Notes: a model not told the origin generated them from the letters alone. Shown: positions 49,414 through 58,494, numbered from the stretch's first letter. The stretch: DNA of 64,000 nt from Sphingomonas sabuli (GCF_014352855.1 NZ_CP060697.1:1-64000), one strand, 5' to 3'. Numbers and translations are program-made.

Positions 49414-50253
49414 TTGACCGAATCCCCGCTCGCCTTGCCGATCGTCCATCCGCCCCGCGGCCGCCTGCCGGTGCTGCTGTCGGTGCCGCATGCCGGGCGC
49501 GACTATCCCGACTGGCTGATCGCCGAAGCGCGGCACGGCCTCAAATCGCTGCAACCGCTGGAGGACCCGTTCGTCGACCGGCTCGTGTGGCGCGCGCTCG
49601 GCCACGGCGTCGGCGCGGTCATCGCCGCGACCCCGCGCGCCGCGGTCGATTGCAATCGTGCGGAGGACGAGGTCGATCCGGCGCTGGTGCCCGGTTTTCG
49701 CAACGCGCCGCCCAGCGTCCGCGCCCGCGGCGGGCTCGGCATCGTGCCCTCCCGGACGCTTGCCCACGGGCATCTGTGGCGGCGCCGCCTGTCCAACGCC
49801 GCGCTCGATCGGCGGCTGGAGACCGCGTACAGGCCGTATCATGCAGCGCTGGAGCGGCAGCTGGCCGACCTTGCCGGCACCTTTGGCTGCGCGCTGCTGC
49901 TCGATTGCCATTCGATGCCGCCGAGCAAGTGCGGTGCCTCGGTCGTGTTCGGAGATCGCTATGGGCGCAGCGCCGCACCCTGGCTGATGAGTGCCGCCGT
50001 GGACATCGCCAAAGAGTCAGGCTTCGTCGCCAGCGTCAACGACCCGTTTGCCGGTGGGCACATACTCGACCGCCACGCCGCTCCGCAGTCCGGGGTGCAC
50101 GCCATCCAGGTCGAAATCGATCGCCGCTGCTACCTGACGGCGCAAGGCGAGCCCGGCGCCCAGTTCGACGCCATCGCCGACCTGCTGGAGAGTTTGACCG
50201 TCGGGCTGGGCGAGCTCCTGCTCGACCGGCGGCTCGCGGCCGCCGCCGAATAG
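49414..50253 (+). CDS. N-formylglutamate amidohydrolase family protein
   Basis: Predicted 279 residues. LPVLLSVPHAGRDYPDWLI, AAVDCNRAEDEVDP, CALLLDCHSMPP and GVHAIQVEIDRRCYL carry the metal-binding residues of the HutG-like fold. The family removes formyl groups in histidine breakdown, but many members, including those away from hut genes as here, may act on other amides. No ATG fits: TTG at 49414 (or 49378) is the likely start. It converges on sapC. Confidence 0.85.
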   Translation: MTESPLALPIVHPPRGRLPVLLSVPHAGRDYPDWLIAEARHGLKSLQPLEDPFVDRLVWRALGHGVGAVIAATPRAAVDCNRAEDEVDPALVPGFRNAPPSVRARGGLGIVPSRTLAHGHLWRRRLSNAALDRRLETAYRPYHAALERQLADLAGTFGCALLLDCHSMPPSKCGASVVFGDRYGRSAAPWLMSAAVDIAKESGFVASVNDPFAGGHILDRHAAPQSGVHAIQVEIDRRCYLTAQGEPGAQFDAIADLLESLTVGLGELLLDRRLAAAAE

Positions 50254-50265
50254 GGTCGATCCGGC

Positions 50266-51063
50266 TTAGGCGTCGGCCGGTTCGGCCTTCCGCAACGCGG
50301 CCGGACCCTTGCCCTGCTGCACCTGGCGGGCGAATAACTCGCGGATCTGCGACAGCGAGAAGAGGTGCGCAAAGATCAGCGGGAGCAGGCCGCTCTGGTT
50401 GAACTTGCGCAGCTCGTCGCCGCGCAGGTCGCGCAGCTTTTCCTCGTCGACCATCTTGAAACCGCGATAGATGAACGGCTGGTCGGCGCCTTCCGGCTGA
50501 ATGGCGACTTCGCCGTCCATCAGCAGGCCGCTCTTGTTGAGGTCCTCGACGAACGCAGTGGTGCGCTGGCCGGCTGCCTCGAACTGCTCGCAGAAATTCA
50601 ACACGGCCTTGGTCGCGTTGCTCGGCTGCCCGTCCTCGTCGAACAGCGCCTCGCCGTCCTCGAAATCGCCGACCGCGCCGCTGCTGGGATCGAAGCACAG
50701 CGACAATTCGTCGCTGTCCGGACGAATGCGCGCCAGCAGGAACGGATAGCGGCGCAGATAGGCCGGGATGTACAGGTTCGAATCGGTCGGCAGGCCGTTT
50801 TCGTCGAGGAACACGTTGGTGCCCTCGGTCAGGCCCATCAGCGCCAGCGGCACCGGCTGATCGCCAACCGCGAAGATGATCGGATAATGCCGCGACAGCA
50901 GCGTGAATTCATCGACCGTCGCCGGAAAGGCATGGGTCGAACCGGCCTGAGGGGCCTTTTCGATGGCACGGATTTTCATCTTGCCATGCGCGCCCGAGCT
51001 CAAAGGTTCGAGTGCGGAATAAAGAAGCGGCAGCTGCGGCTGGGCCGGCGCTTGAGTCGCCAT
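50266..51063 (-). CDS. SapC family protein
   Basis: Predicted 265 residues. HYPIIFAVGDQPVPLALMGL, NLYIPAYLRRYPFLLAR and FIYRGFKMVDEEKLRDL are SapC family landmarks. GGAGGAACGTTC precedes the ATG. SapC proteins occur in Caulobacter and sphingomonad S-layer or TonB-receptor loci; the molecular function is not settled. Here it stands alone, not next to a TonB receptor. Confidence 0.88.
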   Translation of the reverse strand: MATQAPAQPQLPLLYSALEPLSSGAHGKMKIRAIEKAPQAGSTHAFPATVDEFTLLSRHYPIIFAVGDQPVPLALMGLTEGTNVFLDENGLPTDSNLYIPAYLRRYPFLLARIRPDSDELSLCFDPSSGAVGDFEDGEALFDEDGQPSNATKAVLNFCEQFEAAGQRTTAFVEDLNKSGLLMDGEVAIQPEGADQPFIYRGFKMVDEEKLRDLRGDELRKFNQSGLLPLIFAHLFSLSQIRELFARQVQQGKGPAALRKAEPADA

Positions 51064-51341
51064 GAACGTTCCTCCGGATGGGCTGGCGGTCGGCGGATGC
51101 CACGGCGAGCCGTAATTCGCGACGCCCTTAGCAAGCCAGCCGGCTTTCGCAACCATGTCGCGCCCATCTCATCGAAAAGTGCGGCGGTGCCCTTGGCAGT
51201 TGGGCCGTAAATCGTCCGGAAAACTGAACGGGACATTACGGGTGTTAAACAAGTTGAACGCCGGCTTACATTCGCATTCAGCGATCGAACACGCGGGGCA
51301 TGACAAAAGGGCAGCATCAACCGCTCGAAAGGAGAGCAACG

Positions 51342-51896
51342 ATGCGTAAAGTCCTGTTATCTCTCGCCCTCGCTGCAGGCACCCTCGCCGTTGCAACGCC
51401 GGCTGCTGCCCAGTGGGGCCGCCCGGTCGTGCAATATGGCTATTCCTACGGTTCGCCGTACGGCTACGCCAACGGGTACCAGAACGGCTACGGTTACCAG
51501 AACGCCTACGGCTATCAGAATGGCTATGGCTATCAGAACAATTACGGCCAGGTGTTCGCGCTGCAATCGCGGATCAACAAGCTGCAGTCGACCATCAACC
51601 AGCTCGACCGCCGTGATTACATTCGCAACCGCGAAGCCGACCGGCTGCGCAACGCGTCGCGCACCATCGAACGCCGCCTGCAGAGCGTTGCCCGCTACGG
51701 CCTGTCGCCGAACGAGAGTTACGAGATGCAGAATCGCATCGCGGGTCTCGAACAGCGCATCCAGCGCGTCCTTTACGAAGGCCGTACCTGGCGTCGTGAC
51801 GACCGCCGCTGGAACGACTTCTGGCAGGATCGCGACCGCGACGGGCGCAACGACCGCTACGAAGACGACCGCGGTCGCCGCCACGATCATCATTGA
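51342..51896 (+). CDS. Secreted protein with YGYQN repeats and helical domain
   Basis: Predicted 184 residues. A signal peptide (MRKVLLSLALAAGTLAVATP, then AAAQ) is followed by tandem NGYGYQN-type units near residues 35-65. A helical Arg/Gln-rich domain comes next (LQSRINKLQSTINQLDRRD, NAGLEQRI-like heptads), then an acidic/basic His-rich tail (DRDGRNDRYEDDRGRRHDHH) that might bind metal. AAAGGAGAG lies before the ATG. Function unknown. It has a terminator. Confidence 0.78.
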   Translation: MRKVLLSLALAAGTLAVATPAAAQWGRPVVQYGYSYGSPYGYANGYQNGYGYQNAYGYQNGYGYQNNYGQVFALQSRINKLQSTINQLDRRDYIRNREADRLRNASRTIERRLQSVARYGLSPNESYEMQNRIAGLEQRIQRVLYEGRTWRRDDRRWNDFWQDRDRDGRNDRYEDDRGRRHDHH

Positions 51897-51915
51897 TCGG
51901 CCGGTAGGGCAAAAG

Positions 51916-51953
51916 AAGGCGCGCTGGATCACTCCGGCGCGCCTTTTTCTTTT
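51916..51953 (+). terminator. Terminator after the 51342 gene
   Basis: AGGCGCGC, 12-base loop, GCGCGCCT, then TTTTCTTTT. Confidence 0.88.
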
Positions 51954-52014
51954 GCCCGGCCTGTGGCTATAGCGGCGCCAAATCCAGCCCACCGATTTTG
52001 AGGAGTTCTCGCCG

Positions 52015-53205
52015 ATGACCATTACCCCGCTCATGCCTGTCTATCCGCGCTGCGAAGTGCGTCCGGTCAGGGGCGAAGGGGTTTATCTCTACGGCGAGAA
52101 CGGCGAACAATATCTCGACTTCGCGTCGGGCATCGCGGTCAACCTGCTGGGCCACGGCCACCCGCATCTGACCAAGGCCATCCAGAATCAGGCCGCGCAG
52201 CTGATGCACGTGTCCAACCTCTACGGGTCGCCGCAAGGCGAACGCCTGGCGCAGCGGCTGGTCGACCTGACCTTTGCCGACACGGTGTTCTTCACCAATT
52301 CAGGCGCCGAGGCGGTCGAATGCGCGATCAAGACGGCGCGCCGCTATCATCATGCCAAGGGTCAGCCGCACAAGCATGACCTGATCACGTTTTCGAACGC
52401 GTTCCACGGCCGAACGATGGCGACGATCAGCGCGACCAACCAGGAAAAGCTCCGTGACGGTTTCGCGCCGCTGCTCCCCGGTTTCAAGGTGGTGGAGTTC
52501 GACAATCTCGACGCGGCGCTGGCCGCGGTCGACGATCACACCGCCGGTTTCCTGATCGAACCGGTGCAGGGCGAAGGCGGCATCCGCCCGGCGTCGAAGG
52601 AATTCATCCAGGGCCTGCGCAAGGCGTGCGACGACAACGACCTCATGCTGGTGTTCGACGAAGTGCAGTGCGGCATGGCCCGCACCGGTACGCTGTTCGC
52701 TTACGAACAATATGGCGTCGAACCCGACATTCTTGCCAGTGCCAAAGGCATCGGCGGCGGCTTTCCGCTGGGCGCTTGCCTGGCGACCGAAAAAGCGGCG
52801 CAAGGTATGGTCATCGGCACCCACGGATCGACCTATGGCGGCAACCCGTTGGCGATGGCCGCGGGCGAAGCGGTGCTCGACGTGGTCGCCAACGACGAAT
52901 TTCTCGCCCACGTCCGCCAGATGGGCGACCGGCTTCGCGCCGCGCTCGAACAGATGATCCCTAACCACGACGGCCTGTTCGACAGCGTCCGGGGCATGGG
53001 TCTGATGCTGGGCATCAAGATGAAGACCGACAGCCGCGCGTTCGTGAACTGGCTGCGCGGGCAGGGCCTGCTGGCGGTCGCGGCCGGCGACAACGTCATG
53101 CGCGTTTTGCCGCCGCTGGTGATCGACGACAATCATATCCGCGAATTCGTCGACCGCCTGTCGCAGGCGGCGGCGGTCTACGAGGTGCCGGCCGAAGCCT
53201 TGTAG
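52015..53205 (+). CDS. argD: Acetylornithine aminotransferase
   Basis: Predicted 396 residues. FASGIAVNLLGHGHPHL, FTNSGAEAVECAIKTAR, LVFDEVQCGMARTG and the pyridoxal-phosphate Lys in LASAKGIGGGFPLGA identify it. It makes N-acetylornithine in arginine synthesis and may also act on succinyl-diaminopimelate. In many relatives argF and hslO follow; here a convergent oxygenase gene lies between argD and hslO. Its 3' end overlaps that gene by 28 bases. Confidence 0.95.
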   Translation: MTITPLMPVYPRCEVRPVRGEGVYLYGENGEQYLDFASGIAVNLLGHGHPHLTKAIQNQAAQLMHVSNLYGSPQGERLAQRLVDLTFADTVFFTNSGAEAVECAIKTARRYHHAKGQPHKHDLITFSNAFHGRTMATISATNQEKLRDGFAPLLPGFKVVEFDNLDAALAAVDDHTAGFLIEPVQGEGGIRPASKEFIQGLRKACDDNDLMLVFDEVQCGMARTGTLFAYEQYGVEPDILASAKGIGGGFPLGACLATEKAAQGMVIGTHGSTYGGNPLAMAAGEAVLDVVANDEFLAHVRQMGDRLRAALEQMIPNHDGLFDSVRGMGLMLGIKMKTDSRAFVNWLRGQGLLAVAAGDNVMRVLPPLVIDDNHIREFVDRLSQAAAVYEVPAEAL

Positions 53206-54284
53206 GGTTCGATGCCCTCGCCGAGGTGGCGATTGTTCGCCTCGCGGATTTTCGCGCCTTCTTCGTCGTACAGGAACGGCAGGAAGGCGTATCGCTTCCC
53301 GCTGGTCACCGGCGTCGCCTCGTGCAGTAGCGAACAGGAAAAGACGACCGCTCCGCCAGTGGTCGCGCGATAGGTGCGCTGGCCGAATTCGGGAAAGCGC
53401 AGGTCGCCGCCTTCATAGTTGCCGGCGTTGAGGTTGATGGTGACCGCGAATTTGCGGTGCGCCGTGCCCATGGTCAGGTTGTCGCGGTGCGGCCGGAAAT
53501 GCCCGGCGCCAGCTTCGTAACAGGCGACGATGTAGCGTTCGATCCGGGTCGGCGTGAACTGGAAGGCGCGCTTTATCGGCGTGGTCAGGTGGGCGCTCAA
53601 TTGCCCGACCAGCGACTTGATCAGCGCCTCGTCGTCGATCGTCCAGTCGCGGCGCTGCTTGTGCGACGGGTCGAGCACCAGCGTGGTCTTGCCGTTCACG
53701 TCGCGCATGAAGCCCGATTCCTCGCCGCCCTGCGCCTCGTACCGCCGGACCAATTCGGCGCAGGTGTCGGCGGAAAGCACGTTGGGAATCTGCAGCACCG
53801 GGGCCCAGCCGTCGTCGCTGACCGCGGCAATCTCGGAGCGGAGCAGGGCGATGGCCGCTTCCCCCGCGTCGATCGGAAATCCGCCCAGCACGCGGAGGGC
53901 CGGATCGAGCACCAGCCAGCGCGGCTCGAAACCAGCCGGCCCGACGGTGCGGTAGAGCGCGCCGAGCTTGCGGTCGAAGTCGAGGAAATGGCGAATGCCG
54001 GGGATCTGTTGGGCGATCCGGCCCGCGCCGGGGTCCGTCGGGTCGGAAGTGATGCCGAAGAAACAGGCCTTGTCGTCGTCGAACAGACGCCGGTTCGCGG
54101 CGACCAGCGCCAGCGCTGCGGCGGCCTCCGGCCGGGCCGCGCTGCCGTAGAACAGCATTAGCACATGGCGACCGGCGACGGTATCGAACGCATAGGTGGG
54201 CGAGCCCGACAGGGCAGGGGCGCGGAACCAGGGCGCGGCGTCGCCGCGGCCGAGCGGTGGCGGGGCAGGGGATGGGTCGGTCAC
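53178..54284 (-). CDS. Fe(II)/2OG oxygenase fused to a Cys-less peroxiredoxin-like domain
   Basis: Predicted 368 residues from GTG at 54284. Residues about 1-150 form a thioredoxin/AhpC-type domain (GDAAPWFRAPALSG, HVLMLFYGSAARPEA) where the usual catalytic Cys site reads GSAARP, so peroxidase activity is unlikely. Residues about 165-350 form a prolyl-hydroxylase-type dioxygenase with the HxD motif in HFRPHRDNLT, GGDLRFPEF, and the distal His and 2OG Arg in LLHEATPVTSGKRYAF. Similar two-domain proteins occur near SapC and halogenase genes in sphingomonads. Substrate unknown. Confidence 0.88.
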   Translation of the reverse strand: MTDPSPAPPPLGRGDAAPWFRAPALSGSPTYAFDTVAGRHVLMLFYGSAARPEAAAALALVAANRRLFDDDKACFFGITSDPTDPGAGRIAQQIPGIRHFLDFDRKLGALYRTVGPAGFEPRWLVLDPALRVLGGFPIDAGEAAIALLRSEIAAVSDDGWAPVLQIPNVLSADTCAELVRRYEAQGGEESGFMRDVNGKTTLVLDPSHKQRRDWTIDDEALIKSLVGQLSAHLTTPIKRAFQFTPTRIERYIVACYEAGAGHFRPHRDNLTMGTAHRKFAVTINLNAGNYEGGDLRFPEFGQRTYRATTGGAVVFSCSLLHEATPVTSGKRYAFLPFLYDEEGAKIREANNRHLGEGIEPYKASAGTS

Positions 54285-54361
54285 CTGCCCAACATTGCAA
54301 GCCCGGAGCGGCGCCACAAGTGCCCGTTGTGACGCGGCGGGGCGCTTCCTATCTACGCGCC

Positions 54362-55264
54362 ATGCCAGCAATCGAATTGAGCACCGACGTCGCCCTTGGC
54401 GTCACCATTCCGGCGCGCAACGCGCGCGGCCGGTTGGTGCGCATTGGGCCCGCGCTCGACACCATCCTGTCCAACCACAAATATCCGCCGGTGATCGAAC
54501 GGCTGCTGGGCGAGGCGCTCGTCCTGACCGCCCTGCTCGGCGCGATGCTCAAGGAGCCGCAAGGCCAGGTCACCTTGCAGGCGCAGACCGAAAACGGGGC
54601 GATCGACCTGTTGGTGTGCGATTACCTTGGCGGCGAATTGCGCGGCTACGTCCGCCACGATCCGGACCGGTTGGCGGAGGCCGGCCCCAACCCTTCGCTG
54701 TTCGCACTGTTCGGCAAGGGCTACCTCGCCATCACGTTCGACCATCCCGGGATGGACGAGCGTTATCAGGGCATCGTTCCGTTGGAAGGCGAAAGCCTGG
54801 CGCGCGCGGCGGAGAGCTTCTTCGCGCAGTCCGAGCAGATTCCCAGCGTCGTCCGGCTCGCGGCCGAACAGCGGGACGGGGGCTGGAGCGCGGGCGGGTT
54901 GCTGTTCCAGCACCTTCCCGAGGGCGAAGAGGGCCGGGAACGGCTGCACACCCGCCTCGACCACCCCGACTGGCCGCACGTGGCGATCCTGGCCGGTTCG
55001 GTGAAGCCGGAGGAACTGGTCGATCCCGGCGTCGCGCTCGATACGCTCGCCTGGCGTCTGTTTCATGAAGAAGCGGAAGTGCGCACCCTGGACCCGGTCC
55101 CGCTGGCGCGCGGTTGCCGCTGCGATCCCGACTATGTCCGCTCGGTCATCGCCCGATTCCCGGCGGAGGAGCGCGCGCAGATGGTCGGCGACGACGGCTT
55201 CATCCGCGTCGATTGCGAATTCTGCTCGCAAAGTTTCCCGATTTCGCTCGACGACGGCGCCTGA
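54362..55264 (+). CDS. hslO: Hsp33 redox-switched chaperone
   Basis: Predicted 300 residues. The N-terminal substrate-binding domain runs to about residue 230. The C-terminal zinc switch has ARGCRCDPDYV (CxC) and DCEFCSQSF (CxxC). Oxidation releases zinc and activates holdase function. The usual neighbour argF is missing from between argD and this gene. Confidence 0.95.
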   Translation: MPAIELSTDVALGVTIPARNARGRLVRIGPALDTILSNHKYPPVIERLLGEALVLTALLGAMLKEPQGQVTLQAQTENGAIDLLVCDYLGGELRGYVRHDPDRLAEAGPNPSLFALFGKGYLAITFDHPGMDERYQGIVPLEGESLARAAESFFAQSEQIPSVVRLAAEQRDGGWSAGGLLFQHLPEGEEGRERLHTRLDHPDWPHVAILAGSVKPEELVDPGVALDTLAWRLFHEEAEVRTLDPVPLARGCRCDPDYVRSVIARFPAEERAQMVGDDGFIRVDCEFCSQSFPISLDDGA

Positions 55265-55309
55265 CGGCAATTCCCGAGTAACAAATTCGTGCTAAAAGAC
55301 GGTTCAGTG

Positions 55310-55693
55310 ATGAAGCGCATTGCCCTTGTGTCCATGGGAGCCGTGTCGCTCCTGCTCGTCGCCGCCGCGCCGGCGACGGTGCTGACGACTGCCCAGCCAG
55401 GATTGTGGGAAATCGAACGCGCGGGAACGCCGCTCAAGCGCAGTTGCGTGGCGCAGGTCGCCGCGCTCGCCCAGCTCGAACATCAGCGCAAAAGTTGCAC
55501 GCGAGTCGTGATTCGCGATACGGCCGCGCTGGCAACGGTGCATTACACCTGCCCGGGCGGCGGCTTCGGCGAATCGGCCATGCGGTTGGTAACGCCGCGC
55601 TCCTTGCGGGTGCAGACGCAGGGCATCTCGGACGGTGCGCCCTTCAATTACGTCTTCCAGGCCCGACGGGTCGGAGACTGCCCGGCTCATTAA
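55310..55693 (+). CDS. Small secreted protein, DUF3617-like
   Basis: Predicted 127 residues. A signal peptide (MKRIALVSMGAVSLLLVAAA) is followed by QPGLWEIERAGTPLKRSCVA, KSCTRVVIRD, VHYTCPGGGFG and GDCPAH: four Cys in a lipocalin-like beta pattern. The PGLWEI start is typical of DUF3617. Periplasmic, role unknown. Second-codon ATG chosen over an upstream start without a signal. Confidence 0.75.
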   Translation: MKRIALVSMGAVSLLLVAAAPATVLTTAQPGLWEIERAGTPLKRSCVAQVAALAQLEHQRKSCTRVVIRDTAALATVHYTCPGGGFGESAMRLVTPRSLRVQTQGISDGAPFNYVFQARRVGDCPAH

Positions 55694-55718
55694 GCCGGTG
55701 TTTAACCAAGCCGCGGTA

Positions 55719-55819
55719 GGAGAATCGCGTGCCGGTCTTCTGGCACGCTTTCCTCCCGAATCGGGCTTGCGTCCGATCGACTGGGCCGCCCCTCCTGCCG
55801 GTTGGGCGGCCCTTCTTTT
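55719..55819 (+). terminator. Structured leader or terminator between 55310 gene and queC
   Basis: A hairpin (GCGTGCC / GGCACGC at 55727-55747, flanked by pairing GGAG/CTCC) and a weaker second stem (near 55757-55779) precede a strong terminator: GGGCCGCCC, loop, GGGCGGCCC, TTCTTTT (55783-55819). It ends 32 bases before the queC ATG. It may terminate the 55310 gene or act as an attenuator for queCE. Confidence 0.6.
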
Positions 55820-55851
55820 GACCGCCGAAGCCGCTTAAGAGCGCCGCCATC

Positions 55852-56541
55852 ATGACCGACCAGCGCAAAGCCGTTGTCCTCGTTTCCGGCGGGCTCGATT
55901 CGATGGTGGCCGCGGGGCTTGCCCGCGAGCAGGGGTTTGCCGTGCTGGCCCTGACCGTCAATTACGGGCAGCGGCACGCGATTGAGCTGCAGGCGGCAGC
56001 GCGCATCGCGGCCGAACTGGCGCAGCGGCACGTGGTCCTCGACCTCGACCTGACGCAATTTGGGGGTTCGGCGCTGACCAGCGATATCGCCGTTCCCAAA
56101 AGCGGCGTGGGGGAGGGCATTCCCGTCACTTATGTGCCCGCGCGCAACACGGTCTTCCTCAGCCTCGCGCTCGCCTGGGCGGAGGCGGTCGGCGCCCGCG
56201 ACCTGTTCATCGGCGTTAACGCGCTCGATTATTCAGGCTATCCGGATTGCCGCCCGGAATTCATCGACCAGTTCGAAGCGCTCGCCAACACGGCCACCAA
56301 GGCGGGGGTCGAAGGCGAACCGTTCACGCTCCACGCGCCGCTGCAACATATGACCAAGGCCGATATCGCTCGCGAAGCCGCCCGCCTCGGCCTTGACGCC
56401 GGGCTTAGCCACAGCTGCTACGACCCGGCAGCGGATGGCCGCCATTGCGGCCTGTGCGACGCCTGCCGCCTGCGCGCCAAGGGTTTCATCGAGGCTGGGT
56501 TGCCGGACCCGACGCGCTACGCGGGGCAACCGCAGGCGTGA
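55852..56541 (+). CDS. queC: 7-cyano-7-deazaguanine synthase
   Basis: Predicted 229 residues. [18 protein letters not shown] is the PP-loop ATP site; [18 protein letters not shown] and zinc site [15 protein letters not shown] are QueC hallmarks. It makes preQ0 from carboxydeazaguanine. queE overlaps its stop by 4 bases. Confidence 0.96.
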   Translation: MTDQRKAVVLVSGGLDSMVAAGLAREQGFAVLALTVNYGQRHAIELQAAARIAAELAQRHVVLDLDLTQFGGSALTSDIAVPKSGVGEGIPVTYVPARNTVFLSLALAWAEAVGARDLFIGVNALDYSGYPDCRPEFIDQFEALANTATKAGVEGEPFTLHAPLQHMTKADIAREAARLGLDAGLSHSCYDPAADGRHCGLCDACRLRAKGFIEAGLPDPTRYAGQPQA

Positions 56542-57170
56542 CCTATGCGGTCAAGGAAATCTTCCTCACCCTGCAGGGAGAAGGCGTGCAGGCCGGGCGG
56601 CGCGCGGTGTTCTTGCGCTTTTCCGGCTGCAACCTGTGGAGCGGGCGCGAACAGGACCGCGCGACCGCGCAATGCCGCTTTTGCGACACCGACTTTGTCG
56701 GCACCGATGGCCCGGGCGGCGGCAAGTTCGCCAATGCCGAAGCGCTGGCCGATGCCGTGGCGGCATCCTGGGGCGAAGGCCCCGACCGGCGGCTGGTGGT
56801 GATGACGGGCGGCGAACCGATGTTGCAGGTGGACGACGAACTGGTCGACGCCATGCATGCGCGGGGCTTTGAGATCGCGATTGAATCGAACGGCACCTTA
56901 CCGGTGGCGGACGGAATCGACTGGGTGTGCATCAGCCCCAAGGCCGGGACGGAGGTGGTCCAGCGGTCGGGCGACGAACTCAAACTTGTGTGGCCGCAGC
57001 AAGGGATCGACCCCGCGGCACTGGAAAACTGGGATTTCCGCCACTTTCTGGTGCAGCCGTTGGATTGCGCGGACGGGGCCGCGGCGCGGGATGCGGCGAT
57101 TGCGTTGGCCATGGACCGGCCCAAATGGCGCCTGACGATCCAGGCACACAAGGTCGTCGGACTGGCCTAG
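56538..57170 (+). CDS. queE: 7-carboxy-7-deazaguanine synthase
   Basis: Predicted 210 residues, GTG start overlapping queC by 4 bases (GTGA). Radical-SAM cysteines show the QueE spacing with an insert: GCNLWSGRE, then [12 protein letters not shown], followed by [15 protein letters not shown] and ISPKAGTE. It makes CDG from carboxytetrahydropterin. QueD is not in the window. Confidence 0.96.
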   Translation: MTYAVKEIFLTLQGEGVQAGRRAVFLRFSGCNLWSGREQDRATAQCRFCDTDFVGTDGPGGGKFANAEALADAVAASWGEGPDRRLVVMTGGEPMLQVDDELVDAMHARGFEIAIESNGTLPVADGIDWVCISPKAGTEVVQRSGDELKLVWPQQGIDPAALENWDFRHFLVQPLDCADGAAARDAAIALAMDRPKWRLTIQAHKVVGLA

Positions 57171-57421
57171 TCGGCTGCGTTTTCGGCGGCGTTGTCCGCC
57201 GCATTGCCGCTTTCGTTGTCGATCTCGTCGAAACTGTAATTGACGTCCGCGGCCATGTTGGCGGCTTCGCCGGTGGCCGCGTCGATCGCGGTCGAATCAT
57301 TGACCGGGGCGATGTCGCCCGCGTCGGTTTCCTCGGTCACCGCGGCATTGTTGCCGGCCGGTCCGTCGCTTCCGCAAGCGGTCAGGAGAAGGGCGAGAAG
57401 GGCTATCGGGCCAAGGCGCAT
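57167..57421 (-). CDS. Small Asn/Ala/Asp-rich lipoprotein
   Basis: Predicted 84 residues. The lipobox LLLTACGS near residue 15 is followed by a polar, acidic tail ([32 protein letters not shown]). No domain is seen. It faces queE convergently with a 4-base overlap. It resembles the next gene in composition, and the two may be related. Confidence 0.7.
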   Translation of the reverse strand: MRLGPIALLALLLTACGSDGPAGNNAAVTEETDAGDIAPVNDSTAIDAATGEAANMAADVNYSFDEIDNESGNAADNAAENAAD

Positions 57422-57441
57422 GATCGGCTTTCTCTCCGGAT

Positions 57442-57475
57442 AGAAAAGAGGCTGCCGGGCGAACCCGGCAGCCTC
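57442..57475 (-). terminator. Terminator after the 57506 gene
   Basis: Minus strand GAGGCTGCCGGG, loop TTCG, CCCGGCAGCCTC, then TTTTCTA. It separates the two small lipoprotein genes. Confidence 0.9.
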
Positions 57476-57505
57476 GATATCGCACGGCTCCATTGGAGCC
57501 GCCGA

Positions 57506-57748
57506 TTACATGTTGGTGGTGGTATTGTTCGCCACGTTGGTGTCGGTCGTCACGTTCATGTCGACCGCATTGACGTCCGTAACCGCGTTCATGTCGACCG
57601 CATTCACGTCCACCGTGTTGGCGTCTTCAACAACCAGGTTGTCGACGGTCAGGTTCTCGACCGCCATGGTGTTGTTGTCGGCGGCTTCGTTGTTGGTGCA
57701 ACCAGCAACCGCCAGGGCCGCACCAGCGACCAGGATCAGAGCACGCAT
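57506..57748 (-). CDS. Small Asn/Thr/Val-rich repeat lipoprotein
   Basis: Predicted 80 residues. The lipobox LAVAGCTN is followed by short tandem repeats (VDVNAVDMNAVTDVNAVDMN) and an Asn/Thr tail (NVANNTTTNM). No function is known. The repeats are also visible in the DNA. A strong terminator follows. Confidence 0.7.
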   Translation of the reverse strand: MRALILVAGAALAVAGCTNNEAADNNTMAVENLTVDNLVVEDANTVDVNAVDMNAVTDVNAVDMNVTTDTNVANNTTTNM

Positions 57749-57831
57749 TCAAAACTCCCTATTTATTTCGATCTGGCGCGGAATCCCGCTGCCCAAATCA
57801 CGCTCAGCATAAGCTGAACGGCTCATTACCA

Positions 57832-58494
57832 TCAAGAGACTTGATTGGTTCCCGGCAAGTCGTTGAGAAATCGCGCGAACGCGCCCCGCAAGGCGGCATC
57901 GACGTCCGCCATCGTGGCGTTTTTGCCTTCCGCGGCCAGGCTGGTCACGCCGAAATCGCTGATTCCGCACGGCACGATCCCGGTAAAATGGCCAAGATCC
58001 GGCGCAACGTTGATCGAAAACCCGTGCAGCGTCACCCAGCGGCGCACCCGGATCCCAAGGGCGGCGATCTTAGCTTCGGCGAGGCCTTCGCCGACCCAGA
58101 TGCCGATCCGGCCCGGCGCCCGGTGGGCGGCGATGCCCAGGGCGGAGAGTGAATTTATCACCCAGCCTTCCAGCGCGTGGACCAGCGCGCGGACGTCGCG
58201 GCCGCGCCGGTCGAGGTCGATCATGACGTACCCGACCCGCTGTCCCGGCCCGTGATAGGTGTAACGCCCGCCGCGACCGGCTTCGTAAACCGGAAAGCCC
58301 AGCGGATTGAACAGTTCGGCCGGGTCGGCGCTGGTCCCGGCGGTGAACAGCGGCGGATGTTCCAGCAGCCACACGCACTCGCGCTCCTCGCCGGCGCGAA
58401 TCGCTGCGGCGCGGGCCTCCATGAAGGCCAGCGCGTCATCGTACGGCACCAGGCCTTCGCTGGTTCGCCATTCGACGCCGTCGATCGTTTCCAT
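57832..58494 (-). CDS. lipB: Octanoyltransferase
   Basis: Predicted 220 residues. [39 protein letters not shown] and [15 protein letters not shown] (catalytic Cys and Lys) are LipB signatures. It moves octanoyl from ACP to lipoyl domains. ATG at 58494 chosen since the upstream stretch is low-complexity Arg-rich. Confidence 0.95.
   Translation of the reverse strand: METIDGVEWRTSEGLVPYDDALAFMEARAAAIRAGEERECVWLLEHPPLFTAGTSADPAELFNPLGFPVYEAGRGGRYTYHGPGQRVGYVMIDLDRRGRDVRALVHALEGWVINSLSALGIAAHRAPGRIGIWVGEGLAEAKIAALGIRVRRWVTLHGFSINVAPDLGHFTGIVPCGISDFGVTSLAAEGKNATMADVDAALRGAFARFLNDLPGTNQVS

Noticed and set aside
55729..55821. 30-codon GTG peptide before queC
   Set aside because: Kept only as part of the leader finding; not enough evidence to call it a gene.
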